Assembly (NCBI RefSeq): GCF_000215085.1
Contig: NC_015589.1
Span: forward strand, 2,094,120-2,158,119
Direction of reading: 5' to 3'
Length of the DNA stretch: 64,000 nucleotides
Source: Desulforamulus ruminis DSM 2154
GTDB lineage: Bacteria > Bacillota > Desulfotomaculia > Desulfotomaculales > Desulfotomaculaceae
Shown: piece after piece, positions 33,094 to 43,151 of the stretch
Numbering within the stretch: the first letter of the stretch is position 1
Layout: every line of letters begins with the position of its first letter
The notes under the pieces: model-generated
Database searches by the model: none
What the model was told of the DNA's origin: nothing
The model's input: the letters and a program-made list of their open reading frames with translations, nothing else
Program-made: the position numbers and the translations under genes

Positions 33094-34932
33094 TTATACT
33101 TTAAAGTTGTCAACCAGTTGATCCAGTTCATCCGCCATTTTATTCAATCTTTCAATGGAAGAATTGACTTCTTCCATGGCGGCGGTTTGCTCCTGGGCCA
33201 GAGCCGCAACATTTTGAATGCTGGTGGATACTCCCTGGGTCGCGGCGGAGGCCTGCTCAATCTGCTCGGACAGACCGGAAATTACCCGGTGGATTTGGTT
33301 AAACACCGTACCGGTACCGCTTACGGCATGGCTGCCCTGGTCTACCAGTCCCGCGCTATCCTGAATCTTGATCACCGCATCCTGGGTCCGGTGCTGCATG
33401 TCTGAAATCAATTCCGTAATATTTTTGGTGGCGTTGGTGGTTTGTTCGGCCAGCGTACGCACCTCGTCCGCCACCACCGCAAAGCCCCTTCCCTGATCCC
33501 CGGCCCGGGCTGCTTCAATGGCTGCGTTTAAGGCCAGAAGATTGGTCTGCTCGGCAATTTGGGTTATCAGGTCAACAATCCGTCCAATTTCCCGGGCCTT
33601 CCGGTCGGCCTCCTCTACCGAGCGAGCCACTTCGCCGGTGGAATGATGAATTTCCCGCATAACCTCCATCACTTCATTCACCTTTTGATGACCCTGGTTC
33701 ACACTGTTATAGGCTTCCTGGGCCGCTGCGCTGACCTCCTGGGAGGAGGCGGATATCTGCTCGACGGTGGCGGCCACTTCAGTTATTTCCTGGGTGGTCT
33801 TGCTATTGGCATCGGTGGTTTGGTTGGTTATCTCCATGAGATTGCCGCAGGTTCCGGCCACAGAGGCCGCGGAATCCTTAACTTGGGAGATCAATTCCCG
33901 CAATTTCCCGGTCATGGCATTGATAGCCCGGGTTAAACTACCCAGTTCATCTTTACTCTTAATGGGCACGCTATGGGTTAAGTCTCCCTCAGCCACCAGA
34001 CCGGCTCCTGCTTCAATGGTTTTTATGGCCTTAACCAGCTTCTGTGAGACAACGGTGGTGATCAGTACGGCCAGGGCCAGGATGATTAAGGTGGAAACAA
34101 CCACCTGTTTTTTAATTCGTTCGGTCACTGCAAAAACTTCTCCTTCGTCCTGCTGCACAAACAATCCCCAGTTGGTCAGCGGTACCATGGAGTAGTAAAT
34201 GACCTTATTTTGCCCTTGGCCTTCCATATAATGAGCGGAACCGGACTTTCCTGCCAGAGCCTCTTTTACATAAGGTCTGTCCGCCAGATCCGAACCAATT
34301 TTGCCGGGTTCCGGGTGAATAAGCATTTTGCCTTGGGTATCGGAAACATAGGCATAACCGGTTTCTCCCAGTTTCTGTTTATTAATCAGGGCATTCAAGT
34401 CCGCCAAAGATACATCCACGCCTAAAACCCCGGTAAACTGGCCAAGTTCATTTTTGACAGGAATGGCAATGGTAATGACCTGCTTTTTGGTTGCCACGTC
34501 CGTGTAAACCTCGGAGAAAATCAACCGGTTTTCTTCTTTGGCGTTCTTGTACCAATCCCGGGTTCTGGCATCAAAGTCGGGACCGATGTCCGCAGCCGGG
34601 AAAATAATAATTTTTCCTTGCGCATCGGCAAAGTAAATATTTAAATAATTTTTATTGCCCGCTAGGATGGTCTTAAAAAGAAAAAGCATCTGCTCCTGAT
34701 TGTTTTGGGTAATTTCCGGGAATTGACTGATGGTGATCAACATATTGGCTGCTCCCTCAAAAAAACTCCCCATAGTATCCTGAAGGGAGAGGTTGAGGGT
34801 CTGGGTGTTGTCATAGACTGTTTTGCCCGTTTCCACAGACATGGTGCGGAGGGATAAGCCGGCTAGAAGGACGTTGCTGAGGACCAGAATGATTGCAATA
34901 AACAAAGCGAGTTTTAATCTTAAACTTTTCAA
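33094..34932 (-). CDS. Methyl-accepting chemotaxis protein with Cache-type sensor
   Basis: 612 residues. TM1 about 7-29 ([19 protein letters not shown]), a ~240-residue extracytoplasmic double-Cache-like domain ([56 protein letters not shown]), TM2 about 275-297, HAMP, then a signalling domain with the hairpin tip [20 protein letters not shown] and [17 protein letters not shown]. Cache domains of this kind usually bind amino acids or small organic acids. The start is TTG at 34932 after AAGGAGAAG. Monocistronic. Confidence 0.93.
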   Translation of the reverse strand: MKSLRLKLALFIAIILVLSNVLLAGLSLRTMSVETGKTVYDNTQTLNLSLQDTMGSFFEGAANMLITISQFPEITQNNQEQMLFLFKTILAGNKNYLNIYFADAQGKIIIFPAADIGPDFDARTRDWYKNAKEENRLIFSEVYTDVATKKQVITIAIPVKNELGQFTGVLGVDVSLADLNALINKQKLGETGYAYVSDTQGKMLIHPEPGKIGSDLADRPYVKEALAGKSGSAHYMEGQGQNKVIYYSMVPLTNWGLFVQQDEGEVFAVTERIKKQVVVSTLIILALAVLITTVVSQKLVKAIKTIEAGAGLVAEGDLTHSVPIKSKDELGSLTRAINAMTGKLRELISQVKDSAASVAGTCGNLMEITNQTTDANSKTTQEITEVAATVEQISASSQEVSAAAQEAYNSVNQGHQKVNEVMEVMREIHHSTGEVARSVEEADRKAREIGRIVDLITQIAEQTNLLALNAAIEAARAGDQGRGFAVVADEVRTLAEQTTNATKNITELISDMQHRTQDAVIKIQDSAGLVDQGSHAVSGTGTVFNQIHRVISGLSEQIEQASAATQGVSTSIQNVAALAQEQTAAMEEVNSSIERLNKMADELDQLVDNFKV

Positions 34933-35027
34933 GAAATTCTTCTCCTTATCAATTCATCTATAACTATTTTTTTCTAGCAAATGTATTATTTTCCCTCCCA
35001 GGTTTGTCGAAATTTAGAGTAAAGGCA

Positions 35028-35069
35028 AAAAATAAAAAGCACTGTCCTGTGATTCAGGCAAGTGCTTTG
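35028..35069 (-). terminator. Terminator at the end of the hydantoinase-importer operon
   Basis: Minus strand: GCACTTGCCTG pairs with CAGGACAGTGC, followed by TTTTTATTTTT. It is about 110 bp past the racemase stop codon. Confidence 0.85.
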
Positions 35070-35178
35070 CAATTCCGGGCTATCCATTTTTTAAAGTTGT
35101 CTTTTCTTTCCACAACCGTCATCCCAGCGCAGGAATTCCCTTATACAATCCTATAGCATAGGATTACTGCACCTTCTT

Positions 35179-35967
35179 TTAAATGGGCCATTTTATCCGG
35201 GTCCATAAGCCCTGGATAAAATATTGTTCCTCCAGCCCCCAATTGATCATTTCCTCCACCCGGGGTTTTTCATAACCTCCCTTCTTACTATGGGACCAAC
35301 CAAAGCGGTTTTTCATATCCAGCAGATATTCGGCGTGTTTAAAAGGAGCCAGCACGGCGTCAATCACAGGAACCCCTAATTCCTGTTGAAGTTCTTTGTA
35401 AAAACCTAACTGAACGGTGCAGCCCAGCAGAATCACTTCCGCACCGTCCTCTTCCACGGCTTTAAAGGCCTCTTTTTTAAGACGTTCCTGAGTGGCCGCT
35501 TCATCGGTATGAAGCTCCAGTACAGCTAAATCAAGGGAGCGAAAAGACGCCAGCTTATCTTTAAAGCCATATTCATAAACATTCCGTCGCATGGCAGGAA
35601 TGTGTTTTTTCCTGCCCACGATAATGGAAAAACGGTTTCCCAGGGTACTGGCAATTTGCACCCCGGCCTCGCAAGGAGCGGTAACAATCATTTTGTCAAC
35701 AATCTCCCTGGCGGCATGGAGAAAAGGATCGTAAAAGCAACCGATCACCACGGCGTCAAAACCGCCGTTTTCGGCAAATTTGAGGGCATGCAGCATATCC
35801 GGGCCCACTAATGCTTCATAATACTGATACTCTAAATGATGCGGCCCCCGGAGTAAAGACAAAACTTCAACCTCTGTGGTATCTCTTTTGGCTTCCATCA
35901 ATACATCTTTTACCGCCTGGTCCCATTGATCATGTCCAACCGGGTTAAGAAATAAAACTCTATTCAT
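35179..35967 (-). CDS. Asp/Glu/hydantoin racemase-family protein
   Basis: A 262-residue cytosolic protein. Two cysteines stand at the positions of the catalytic pair of cofactor-independent racemases: VVIGCFYDP (first half) and VILLGCTVQLG (second half). The family interconverts stereoisomers of aspartate, glutamate or hydantoins; some members are maleate isomerases. Being last in the operon with HyuA/HyuB, a hydantoin- or amino-acid-racemising role is likely, so that both enantiomers can be used. The C-terminus has an unusual ~30-residue extension (KPRVEEMINWGLEEQYFIQG). Confidence 0.8.
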   Translation of the reverse strand: MNRVLFLNPVGHDQWDQAVKDVLMEAKRDTTEVEVLSLLRGPHHLEYQYYEALVGPDMLHALKFAENGGFDAVVIGCFYDPFLHAAREIVDKMIVTAPCEAGVQIASTLGNRFSIIVGRKKHIPAMRRNVYEYGFKDKLASFRSLDLAVLELHTDEAATQERLKKEAFKAVEEDGAEVILLGCTVQLGFYKELQQELGVPVIDAVLAPFKHAEYLLDMKNRFGWSHSKKGGYEKPRVEEMINWGLEEQYFIQGLWTRIKWPI

Positions 35968-35988
35968 TTTTAATAATTCACCCTTCTT

Positions 35989-36978
35989 CTATGGTTTACT
36001 TTTGCATCTAGAATATAGATGACACCGTACAAAATGCCCGGGAGAAGCCTCAATCATTGTCGGATCTTCCTTCATGCATAAATCCGTTTTTTCCGGACAA
36101 CGCATATGGAAACTGCAGCCGGGCGGGATATCCACCGGAGAGGGGATTTCCCCGGTGGATTGTATCTTTTTGGGTTTAAACGCTTCTTCCTGCTCGGAGA
36201 TAACCGGAATCGAAGAAAGCAGCATGCGGGTATAGGGATGGAGCGGGTTGGTAAAAAAATCATTGGTTTTGGCTGTTTCACAAATTTTACCCAAGTACAT
36301 AATGGCAACCCGGGTAGCAATATTGCGCATCAAACTTAGATCGTGTGTAATAAATAAGTACGTCAGTTCTCTTTCTTTTTGTAGCTTAAGCAGCGTATTA
36401 ATGATTTTGGCCTGGATAGAGACATCCAGGGCGGACGTGGGTTCATCCAAGATAATGAACTTGGGATCACAGGCCAGAGCCCGGGCGATGGAAATCAACT
36501 GTCTTTCCCCTCCGCCCATGGCTGAAGGGGATTTATTTAAATAACTTTGTGACAGTTCCACCATTCGCAGCATGTCGATGACTTTTTGCTTCATATCCCC
36601 TTTGCCTACAATTTTGTGCACTTTTAAGGGCAGCTCCAGGATTTTTTGGATATCCTGGTACGAGTTTAAGGATGAACCGGGATCCTGAAAAACAATCTGC
36701 AAATCCTTTTTCAAGGACAGAGAACGCTCTTGGCTTAACATACCGATGTCTTGACCCTGAAAAAGAATCTCCCCGCCCGTAGGTTTGTACATGCCCATAA
36801 TGGTGTAAGCAATGGTGCTTTTTCCGGAACCGGATTCACCCACCAGACCCAGAATTTCACCTTTTTCAACCTTCAGTTGAACCCCGTCTACCGCCTTGAC
36901 ATAAACCTCCTTTCCCTGGGAATCCTTTACCGGAAAATAGGTTTTTAAATCGTGAATGGATAATATTTCCTGGGACAT
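35989..36978 (-). CDS. Oligopeptide-type ABC transporter ATPase (OppF/DppF-like)
   Basis: 329 residues. Walker A GLVGESGSGKST, signature region MGGGERQLISIARAL (GGGER in place of the strict LSGGQ), Walker B FIILDEPTSALD, and a C-terminal OPP-type domain with the 4Fe-4S-like Cys cluster CSFHMRCPEKTDLCMKEDP. ATG 36978 is 7 nt from AGGAGG; the GTG at 36987 is too close to it. It pairs with the preceding ATPase gene. Confidence 0.92.
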   Translation of the reverse strand: MSQEILSIHDLKTYFPVKDSQGKEVYVKAVDGVQLKVEKGEILGLVGESGSGKSTIAYTIMGMYKPTGGEILFQGQDIGMLSQERSLSLKKDLQIVFQDPGSSLNSYQDIQKILELPLKVHKIVGKGDMKQKVIDMLRMVELSQSYLNKSPSAMGGGERQLISIARALACDPKFIILDEPTSALDVSIQAKIINTLLKLQKERELTYLFITHDLSLMRNIATRVAIMYLGKICETAKTNDFFTNPLHPYTRMLLSSIPVISEQEEAFKPKKIQSTGEIPSPVDIPPGCSFHMRCPEKTDLCMKEDPTMIEASPGHFVRCHLYSRCKSKP

Positions 36979-36990
36979 CTCCAGCACCTC

Positions 36991-37956
36991 CTATGCGTGG
37001 AAACAGGCTACCTGGTGGCCTTCTTCCTTCTGAATCAGCGTGGGTTTTTCCGCCATGCATTGCTCCGTGGCCCTTGGGCAACGGGGATGGAAACGACAGC
37101 CTGTGGGCGGACGCAGGTAGTTGGGGATTCTTCCATAGATTCCTTCCGAAAGACCGCCTCCGGTTAATCTGGGCACAGAATCCATTAACCCTAAAGTGTA
37201 GGGGTGAAGGGGATTTAAGAAAAGATCTTTGGTTTTGGCCATTTCCACGATATTTCCGGCATACATCACGTAAATGCGGTCGCTCATCTCCCGGGCCACC
37301 CCTAAGGAGTGAGTGATCATTACCAGGGACATGCCCTTCTTATCCACCAGTCCTCTAAGCAGTCGGTGCACCTGATCTTGAATGGTGACATCCAGGGCGG
37401 TGCCCGGTTCGTCTGCAATGAGCATTTCCCGCGGCGTCATAATGGCCATGGCGATGCAGATGCGTTGTTTCATGCCGCCGCTTAACTGGTTGGGATAGCA
37501 GTTTAAAATCCTTTCAGGATCCGGGATATAAACTTCTTTAATGGCTTCCATCGCAATATTTTTTATTTGTTCCTTGGTTAAGGAAGGATTGGCGTATTTT
37601 ATAACGTCAAAAAGCTGTGTGCCGATGGTGAAAACCGGATTCAAGGCTGCGGACGGCTCTTGAAAAATCATGGAGATGCCTTTGGTGCGAACCTGCTGCA
37701 GCTCCCTGGGCTTCATTTTCAGCACATCCTGCCCCTGGAAAAAAATTTCTCCCTCGGCAATATGAACCTGTTTTTCCGGCAGGATTCTTAGCAGAGCCCT
37801 CATGGTGGTGGTTTTACCACAGCCGGCCTCCCCCACCAGGGCAACCTTTTCCCCCTTTTGCACGGAAAAGCCGACCCCGTCCAGGACTTTAGAGTAACCC
37901 CCGAATACGCGATACCAGATCTTCAAGTTGTTAATATCCAGGATGTTGTTACTCAT
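36991..37956 (-). CDS. Oligopeptide-type ABC transporter ATPase (OppD/DppD-like)
   Basis: 321 residues. Walker A ALVGEAGCGKTTT, signature LSGGMKQRICIAMAI, Walker B MLIADEPGTALDVTIQ; the C-terminal Cys cluster CRFHPRCPRATEQCMAEKP is the OPP C-terminal domain. ATG 37956 overlaps the end of the permease gene and has AAAGGAG upstream; a start 20 codons earlier is only an open-frame extension. It forms the ATPase heterodimer with its downstream neighbour. Confidence 0.92.
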   Translation of the reverse strand: MSNNILDINNLKIWYRVFGGYSKVLDGVGFSVQKGEKVALVGEAGCGKTTTMRALLRILPEKQVHIAEGEIFFQGQDVLKMKPRELQQVRTKGISMIFQEPSAALNPVFTIGTQLFDVIKYANPSLTKEQIKNIAMEAIKEVYIPDPERILNCYPNQLSGGMKQRICIAMAIMTPREMLIADEPGTALDVTIQDQVHRLLRGLVDKKGMSLVMITHSLGVAREMSDRIYVMYAGNIVEMAKTKDLFLNPLHPYTLGLMDSVPRLTGGGLSEGIYGRIPNYLRPPTGCRFHPRCPRATEQCMAEKPTLIQKEEGHQVACFHA

Positions 37957-38866
37957 ATTCGTTTTCTCCTTTCGAGAGCATGTCGCGAATTCCGTCCCCC
38001 AGGAAGTTAAAGCCAAGAATGATCAGCACAATGGCCAGGGAAGGGAAAACGGTCATCCACCAGAGATCCGGCATATAGCGGGAACCATCGGAAACCATTT
38101 GTCCCAGGGAAGGCGTGGGCGGTTGTTCGCCCAGGCCGACGAAGCTTAAGGAAGCCCCGATTAAAATGACCCAGCCCACATCCAGGGCCATTTTGGTTAA
38201 AATGGGCGAAAGACAGTTGGGCAGGATTTCCCGAAACAGAATATGGGCTCTGCCGGCTCCAATGAGTTCGGCGGCTTTTACAAAATATTCATTACGCAGG
38301 GAGGTGGCCATGCCGTAAACCAACCGGCAGTACCAGGGCCACCACATAATGGTAATGGCCAGCATGGAATTGGTTAAGTTGGGTTTTAACACGGCACAGA
38401 TGGCCAGGGCCAGGATCAACGGGGGCACAGCCAGGAAAATGTCCGTTATCCGCATAATGACGGTATCCAACCGGCTTCCTTTGTAATAACCTGCCAGCAG
38501 GCCGAGAAAAACCCCGATGGGAACGGCAATGGCGATCACCAGCACGGACATCAAAAGGGCTCCCCTGAAGGAGAAGAAGATCCGGCTGAGAATATCCCTG
38601 CCGATGACATCGGTACCGAATAAATATTTTGCCGAAGGAGCCAGACCGGCATTTTGGTAATCCACCAGCTCCCTGGCATGCTGAGGGTAGGGGGCGATAT
38701 AAGGAGCAAAAATGGCAATAAAGGTTACCGTTAACACAATGGCCAGGCCGCAGACGGAAAGCTTATTCCCGGAAAATTTGTACCAACTCTTTTGGAATCT
38801 CAGTTTATATCTGGTGAAGGCGGAGGGAAGCGATAATTCCCTAGCATGCTGTAATTTTGTTGTCAT
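37949..38866 (-). CDS. Peptide-type ABC permease (DppC-like)
   Basis: 305 residues, six hydrophobic helices after a soluble N-terminal stretch. The conserved loop ELIGAGRAHILFREILPNCLSPI is the EAA motif contacting the ATPases. AKYLFGTDVIGRDILSRI is typical of the C-type permease. It starts within the stop codon of the DppB gene (TAATG). Confidence 0.92.
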   Translation of the reverse strand: MTTKLQHARELSLPSAFTRYKLRFQKSWYKFSGNKLSVCGLAIVLTVTFIAIFAPYIAPYPQHARELVDYQNAGLAPSAKYLFGTDVIGRDILSRIFFSFRGALLMSVLVIAIAVPIGVFLGLLAGYYKGSRLDTVIMRITDIFLAVPPLILALAICAVLKPNLTNSMLAITIMWWPWYCRLVYGMATSLRNEYFVKAAELIGAGRAHILFREILPNCLSPILTKMALDVGWVILIGASLSFVGLGEQPPTPSLGQMVSDGSRYMPDLWWMTVFPSLAIVLIILGFNFLGDGIRDMLSKGENEYE

Positions 38867-39885
38867 TACATCTTTCCTCCCAACCGGATGCGTGGATCAA
38901 GATAGGCTACAATAAAATCCACTAAGATGTTAACCAGCACAAAAATCAAACCAAATACAATGATGACGGCGGAGATGGCGTTCAGATCCTTTTGCAGCAT
39001 GGCGGTCATGCCGTAGCGGGAAATTCCCGGCCAGTTGAAAATAACTTCCACCAGAAAGGCGTTTCCCATCAGAGCGGCCAAGTCCAGCCCCATCACCGAT
39101 ACCGCCGGGATCAGAGAGGGCTTTAGCAGGTACTTCTGCATGATGACCCGGTTGGAAATCCCATAGCCGGTGGCTGCGGCCAGATAGTCCTTGCCCATGT
39201 TGTCGGTCATGGCGGAACGGATCAGCCGCGCTTCCTGGAAAAGAGGTCCGATGGCCAAAGCCAAAGCCGGCAGTATCAGGTGCTTAAAGCCGTCCCAAAA
39301 GGCTGCAAAATTTCCGGTCAGCAGGCTGTCCACCGTCACCAGGCTGGTGATGGTGGTGGGCTCCATGCCGGGACTTAACCGCCCTAAAACAGGAATGATA
39401 GGCCAGATATAGCCAAAGAGCAGTAAAAAGAGCACCGCCAGCACAAAGGCCGGTACAGCCACTCCCGAGTAAGCCATGATACGGATAAAAGTATCCAGCC
39501 AGGAATCCCGGTACTTGGCAGCCAGGGCTCCAAATAGGATGGAAAACAAAACCATAATTAAGCCTGCATAGAGGGCCAGTTCCAGGGTGGCGGGCAAAAA
39601 CTCTTTAATGTCCTCCACCACCGGACGCTTGGTGATCAGGGATTTTCCCAAATCACCGGTGGCAACCCCCTTTAACCAGTAAACGTACTGGGAGGTCAGC
39701 GGTTTATCCAAGTGCATTTCCTGTCTCAAGGCATCCACCGCAAACTGGGGCGCCTTAGGCCCCAGCGCCATGCGCGCCGGGTCACCGGGAACCACCCGTG
39801 AGATGACGAAGATGACAATGGAAAGGCCTAACAGAACAAATACCGACAGCAGCAGTCTCCTTAAGATAAAGTTACGCAAATTCAA
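38866..39885 (-). CDS. Peptide-type ABC permease (DppB-like)
   Basis: 339 residues, six hydrophobic helices. The N-terminus FILRRLLLSVFVLLGLSIVI with VVPGDPARMALG is diagnostic of the B-type permease; EAA-like loop AATGYGISNRVIMQKYLLKP. It follows the binding-protein gene after a 101-bp gap with a strong stem-loop. Confidence 0.92.
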   Translation of the reverse strand: MNLRNFILRRLLLSVFVLLGLSIVIFVISRVVPGDPARMALGPKAPQFAVDALRQEMHLDKPLTSQYVYWLKGVATGDLGKSLITKRPVVEDIKEFLPATLELALYAGLIMVLFSILFGALAAKYRDSWLDTFIRIMAYSGVAVPAFVLAVLFLLLFGYIWPIIPVLGRLSPGMEPTTITSLVTVDSLLTGNFAAFWDGFKHLILPALALAIGPLFQEARLIRSAMTDNMGKDYLAAATGYGISNRVIMQKYLLKPSLIPAVSVMGLDLAALMGNAFLVEVIFNWPGISRYGMTAMLQKDLNAISAVIIVFGLIFVLVNILVDFIVAYLDPRIRLGGKM

Positions 39886-39913
39886 AGTTGGCCCCCCTAT
39901 CCATAAGCAAAGG

Positions 39914-39956
39914 TACTATGGCGACTCCCTAAAGGAGAAAGGAAGTCACCATAGTA
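39914..39956 (-). promoter_or_regulatory. Intercistronic stem-loop between binding-protein and permease genes
   Basis: TACTATGG-GACT-CC pairs with GG-AGTC-CCATAGTA, a stem of about 14 bp without a T-run. Hairpins in this place commonly stabilise the binding-protein mRNA and lower permease expression. Confidence 0.65.
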
Positions 39957-39986
39957 TGATTGAATGTTATATCTGATTCCAGCAGC

Positions 39987-41681
39987 TTACTTTGTCTTTT
40001 TGTCGGGAAAAACTTTAAAATCATGGAAATAGTAAGCATAACCCATTACGGTGTTCACCGGTTTGCCGGCCTTTTGATCTTCTGCCGTAGGCCAGTAGAT
40101 GTATTCCGTTTGGTAAGCTCTCTTTTCTGCCTGGTCAAAAGCCCACACGGTGGGGCAGAGATCCACCAGGGTGGCCTGGATGGCCTGGTATTTAGCCAGC
40201 CGCTGCTGGGTATCCAAGGTACCGATGGCATCTTCAATGGCTGCATCAATGTTTGGATCCTTTAACCACTCGCATTGTTCCCAGGTTCCGGTGGATTTGG
40301 AGTGATAACGGGATTCCAGCATGGAACCGGCTTCATTATAATGAGGGGAGACAAAAACGGTATTGGCATTGGCGGTGCTTTCCGGGCTGACCACCTGATC
40401 CGTAAAGGAAAGCCAGGGCGTCTTAAAAATGTTCACTTTAATGCCCAGCTCCGCGGCATTGGTTTGGAACAGCAGGGCAATTTTTTCTTCATCCGGCACA
40501 TCGGCAATCCAGGCAATTTCCACAGGATATTGATCCAATTGGTTGGCATATTTGGATTTAGCCAGTTCTTCCTTGGCTTTTTCCAAATTCCGTTCATATT
40601 GGGGCAGGTCGCTGGCTACGCCGGGCAGATTAAAGGGCACCGGTCCAATGGCTTTTTTGCTGCCCGGGAAAATTCTCTCTTCCACGGTTTTGTAATCAAA
40701 GGCGTAGGCCAGCGCCTTACGGAAGTGAATGTCATCCGTAGGTGCCTTTTTGGTGTTCAGCATAATATTAAACATGCTTCCTAAAAATACGGAGTTAATC
40801 TCTACTCCGGGAATACCGCTTAAGGCTTTCAAGGATTCTTCGGTCTGCCACTGGTCGCTGATTTCCAGTTCCTGGCGGGTCATCAAGGTGCGAATGGTGG
40901 TGGCGGCGCTGGTGCCGATAATTTTAAAGGATTCCGGCGCGTCTTGCTCCCAACCGCCCCAATAATCGGCAAAGCGGTCGGCATAGAGATATTCTTGAAT
41001 TTTAAATTCCTTTACCTTAAAAGGACCGCTGCCGGCATCATTGGATACCAGCCATTCCTTGCCGTAGTCTCCCATTTCCCCGTAGGGTCCGGGCTGCTTC
41101 AGGTTGGCCATAACCTGACTTTTATCCAAAATATAAAGGCGCACCAGGGAGGAGAGGAAGGGTCCAAAGCTTTTCTTCAGCTTAAATTGTACCTTGTATG
41201 GCTCCAATACTTTGGCTTCTTCCAGCACATTGGTAAAAAGGTAGGCATAACCTTCTCCCATTTTCAGCATTCTCTCCATGGAGAAAACAACATCTTCGGC
41301 GGTTAATTCTTCACCGTTGTGGAATTTCACTCCTTGTCTCAGGTCAAAGGTCCAGGTGAGACCATCCGGAGAGGTCTCCCAGTGGGTAGCCAGCATGGGT
41401 TTCAGCGTTCCATCGGCGTTTGGGAATACCAGGGTATCGTACAGATTGCACAGGGCCACGGAACTGCTGTAGTCCGAGCCCACGCCGGGATCAAGCTTGG
41501 GCACGTTGCCTTCGGCGGTACGGATGATCTTTTCCACCTCACCGCCGCCCCCGGCTCCCTGCTTGTCCTCATTCCCTCCACAGCCCGTTAACAATGACAT
41601 CATGAAAAGCAAACCCAACAGTAAAACAGGTAGTTTTTTCACCTTGAACTTCCCCTTTCCTCCTTGTCCGAAACCGGTCAT
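39987..41681 (-). CDS. Peptide-type ABC substrate-binding lipoprotein
   Basis: 564 residues from the ATG at 41681, which overlaps the peptidase stop (ATGA); a GTG at 41642 with AAAGGGGAAG upstream is a credible alternative and gives a normal-length signal peptide. Lipobox LLTGC (Cys34, or Cys21 from the GTG), followed by a Gly-rich linker, so it is tethered to the outer face of the membrane. The SBP_bac_5 fold is recognisable: DLRQGVKFHNGEELTAEDVV and LAYAFDYKTVEERI. It captures the substrate for the DppBCDF-type importer; specificity is not readable from sequence, but the operon suggests a cyclic amide or small peptide. Confidence 0.92.
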   Translation of the reverse strand: MTGFGQGGKGKFKVKKLPVLLLGLLFMMSLLTGCGGNEDKQGAGGGGEVEKIIRTAEGNVPKLDPGVGSDYSSSVALCNLYDTLVFPNADGTLKPMLATHWETSPDGLTWTFDLRQGVKFHNGEELTAEDVVFSMERMLKMGEGYAYLFTNVLEEAKVLEPYKVQFKLKKSFGPFLSSLVRLYILDKSQVMANLKQPGPYGEMGDYGKEWLVSNDAGSGPFKVKEFKIQEYLYADRFADYWGGWEQDAPESFKIIGTSAATTIRTLMTRQELEISDQWQTEESLKALSGIPGVEINSVFLGSMFNIMLNTKKAPTDDIHFRKALAYAFDYKTVEERIFPGSKKAIGPVPFNLPGVASDLPQYERNLEKAKEELAKSKYANQLDQYPVEIAWIADVPDEEKIALLFQTNAAELGIKVNIFKTPWLSFTDQVVSPESTANANTVFVSPHYNEAGSMLESRYHSKSTGTWEQCEWLKDPNIDAAIEDAIGTLDTQQRLAKYQAIQATLVDLCPTVWAFDQAEKRAYQTEYIYWPTAEDQKAGKPVNTVMGYAYYFHDFKVFPDKKTK

Positions 41682-42772
41682 TCTTTAACACAAACCAGTT
41701 GGCGGGTTACCTGATTGAGCCTTATGGCTCCATTGGCAGTAACAACCACAATGTCCTCTACTCGAATGCCAAATTTTCCGGGCAGATAAATTCCAGGCTC
41801 TACACTAACCACCATACCCGCCTCCAGCACCTTCCGGTTTCCGGGCGCCAGATAGGGCTCTTCGTGTACTTCCAAGCCAATCCCGTGCCCGGTACGATGG
41901 GTAAAGCAGGGCCCGTAGCCCGCTTGGCAGATAATCCCCCGGGCCACCTGATCGATCTCCTGCATGGGCCGGCCCGGTTGAATAGCCTTTACGGTTGCTT
42001 CCTGGGCCCGCTGTACTACCCGGTAGACTTCGCTAATTTCCGCACTGGCCTCACCAAGAACAACCGTACGGGTCATATCCGAGCAATAATGATTTTTGAC
42101 GCCCCCGATATCCAGCACCACGGTGTCGCCAGTCTTCAGCACGGTCTGGTCCGGTTGGTGATGAGGCAGTGCCGCGTTGCCGCCGGCGGCCACAATGGGC
42201 TCAAAAGACAGGTCGTAGATTCCCTCCTCTCGAAATAATCTTTTTACCTCCCGGACTACCTCCAACTCTGTGAGGCCCGTCTTGATCCAGCGCATCAGCT
42301 TCTCCATCACCCGGTCAACAGCCTGCCCGGATTCCTGCAACAAGGCAATTTCAGCAGCATCTTTGACGGACCGGAGAGTTTCAATAATATTGGTGCTATC
42401 AACATAAGAAAGCTGCGGATGGATTTTCATCAACTGAATGAAGTGGCCGCTGGGCCAGTGGCTGTCCACGGATATTGGTTCCGCTCCCCGGGGTAAGGCT
42501 TGACCCAGCAAGGCAATGGCGTCCTCGCCGTCCGCCCAGAATTGTTGCTCCATCCCTTGAACCGGCCGGACCTCCTCCCTAAACATTTCATGGGCAATGA
42601 TGACCGGCACCCCCTTTTGGGGAATGATTACGGCCTGCAGCCTTTCGTTGGAATCCAGCCAAATGCCGCTAAAGTAAAACAGGTTTCTGGGAGAAGTGGC
42701 TACCACCGCCGCCAGCCCGTGGTCTGACAGCAGTTGCTGAGCCCGGACAATCCTTTGTTTTAAAACACTCAA
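41678..42772 (-). CDS. M24-family (Xaa-Pro) aminopeptidase
   Basis: 364 residues. An N-terminal creatinase/prolidase-type domain (LSDHGLAAVVATSPRNLFYF) precedes a pita-bread catalytic domain. All five metal ligands are visible: Asp in VVLDIGG, Asp in CSDMTRT, His in HRTGHGIGLEVHE, Glu in VSVEPGIY and Glu in IRVEDIVV. This favours a real dinuclear-metal peptidase over a creatinase. TTG start at 42772 after GGAAGGG. The likely job is trimming imported Xaa-Pro or modified dipeptides. Confidence 0.9.
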   Translation of the reverse strand: MSVLKQRIVRAQQLLSDHGLAAVVATSPRNLFYFSGIWLDSNERLQAVIIPQKGVPVIIAHEMFREEVRPVQGMEQQFWADGEDAIALLGQALPRGAEPISVDSHWPSGHFIQLMKIHPQLSYVDSTNIIETLRSVKDAAEIALLQESGQAVDRVMEKLMRWIKTGLTELEVVREVKRLFREEGIYDLSFEPIVAAGGNAALPHHQPDQTVLKTGDTVVLDIGGVKNHYCSDMTRTVVLGEASAEISEVYRVVQRAQEATVKAIQPGRPMQEIDQVARGIICQAGYGPCFTHRTGHGIGLEVHEEPYLAPGNRKVLEAGMVVSVEPGIYLPGKFGIRVEDIVVVTANGAIRLNQVTRQLVCVKE

Positions 42773-42827
42773 ATGATTCCCTTCCTTCCCAAATAATCAC
42801 AATCCGGTTACAAAGATAGAACTTACC

Positions 42828-43151
42828 CTATATCAGCACCCATACGATCTCGCAATCTTCACTGCCCCGATTCATGCTCCAGTGTGCTTCCCCCGCGGGA
42901 ATCAAGGTTGCCTGGCCGCTGGTTACCTGATATTCTTTGCCGCCGCTCATCACCGTAACAGTACCTTTTAGTACCAAGGAATATTCATCGGAACCGTGGA
43001 CGCCGGTTCCCTCCCGGGGAATTCTGACACCGGGCGGAATCACCACGGTGCCAAATTTTGTTCCCTCTTGCTGTTTAAATAAAGTCTTGAGAATGGCGTC
43101 GGTATTTAGGCCTGTTTCCGCCGCTGCGTCTTTAATGGTTACAATTTCCAC
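42828..43151 (-). CDS. Small cupin-domain protein
   Basis: A 107-residue protein with one cupin barrel (SDEYSLVLKGTVTVMSGGKE, ATLIPAGEAHWSMN). The metal-binding His/Glu set is partly present (HGSDEYS, AHW). It overlaps the end of hyuB by 20 bp and lies 55 bp before the peptidase gene. It may be a small isomerase or hydrolase, or a sensor; no reaction can be named. Confidence 0.8.
   Translation of the reverse strand: MEIVTIKDAAAETGLNTDAILKTLFKQQEGTKFGTVVIPPGVRIPREGTGVHGSDEYSLVLKGTVTVMSGGKEYQVTSGQATLIPAGEAHWSMNRGSEDCEIVWVLI

Noticed and set aside
34933..35027. Sigma-28-type (TAAA-N15-GCCGATAA) promoter upstream of the chemoreceptor gene
   Set aside because: A TAAA is present, but the -10 part (GAGGGAAAA) matches poorly.
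41678..42772. Creatinase identity for the M24 protein beside hydantoinase genes
   Set aside because: Creatinases lack the metal ligands, whereas all five are present here, so a metallo-aminopeptidase is more likely.
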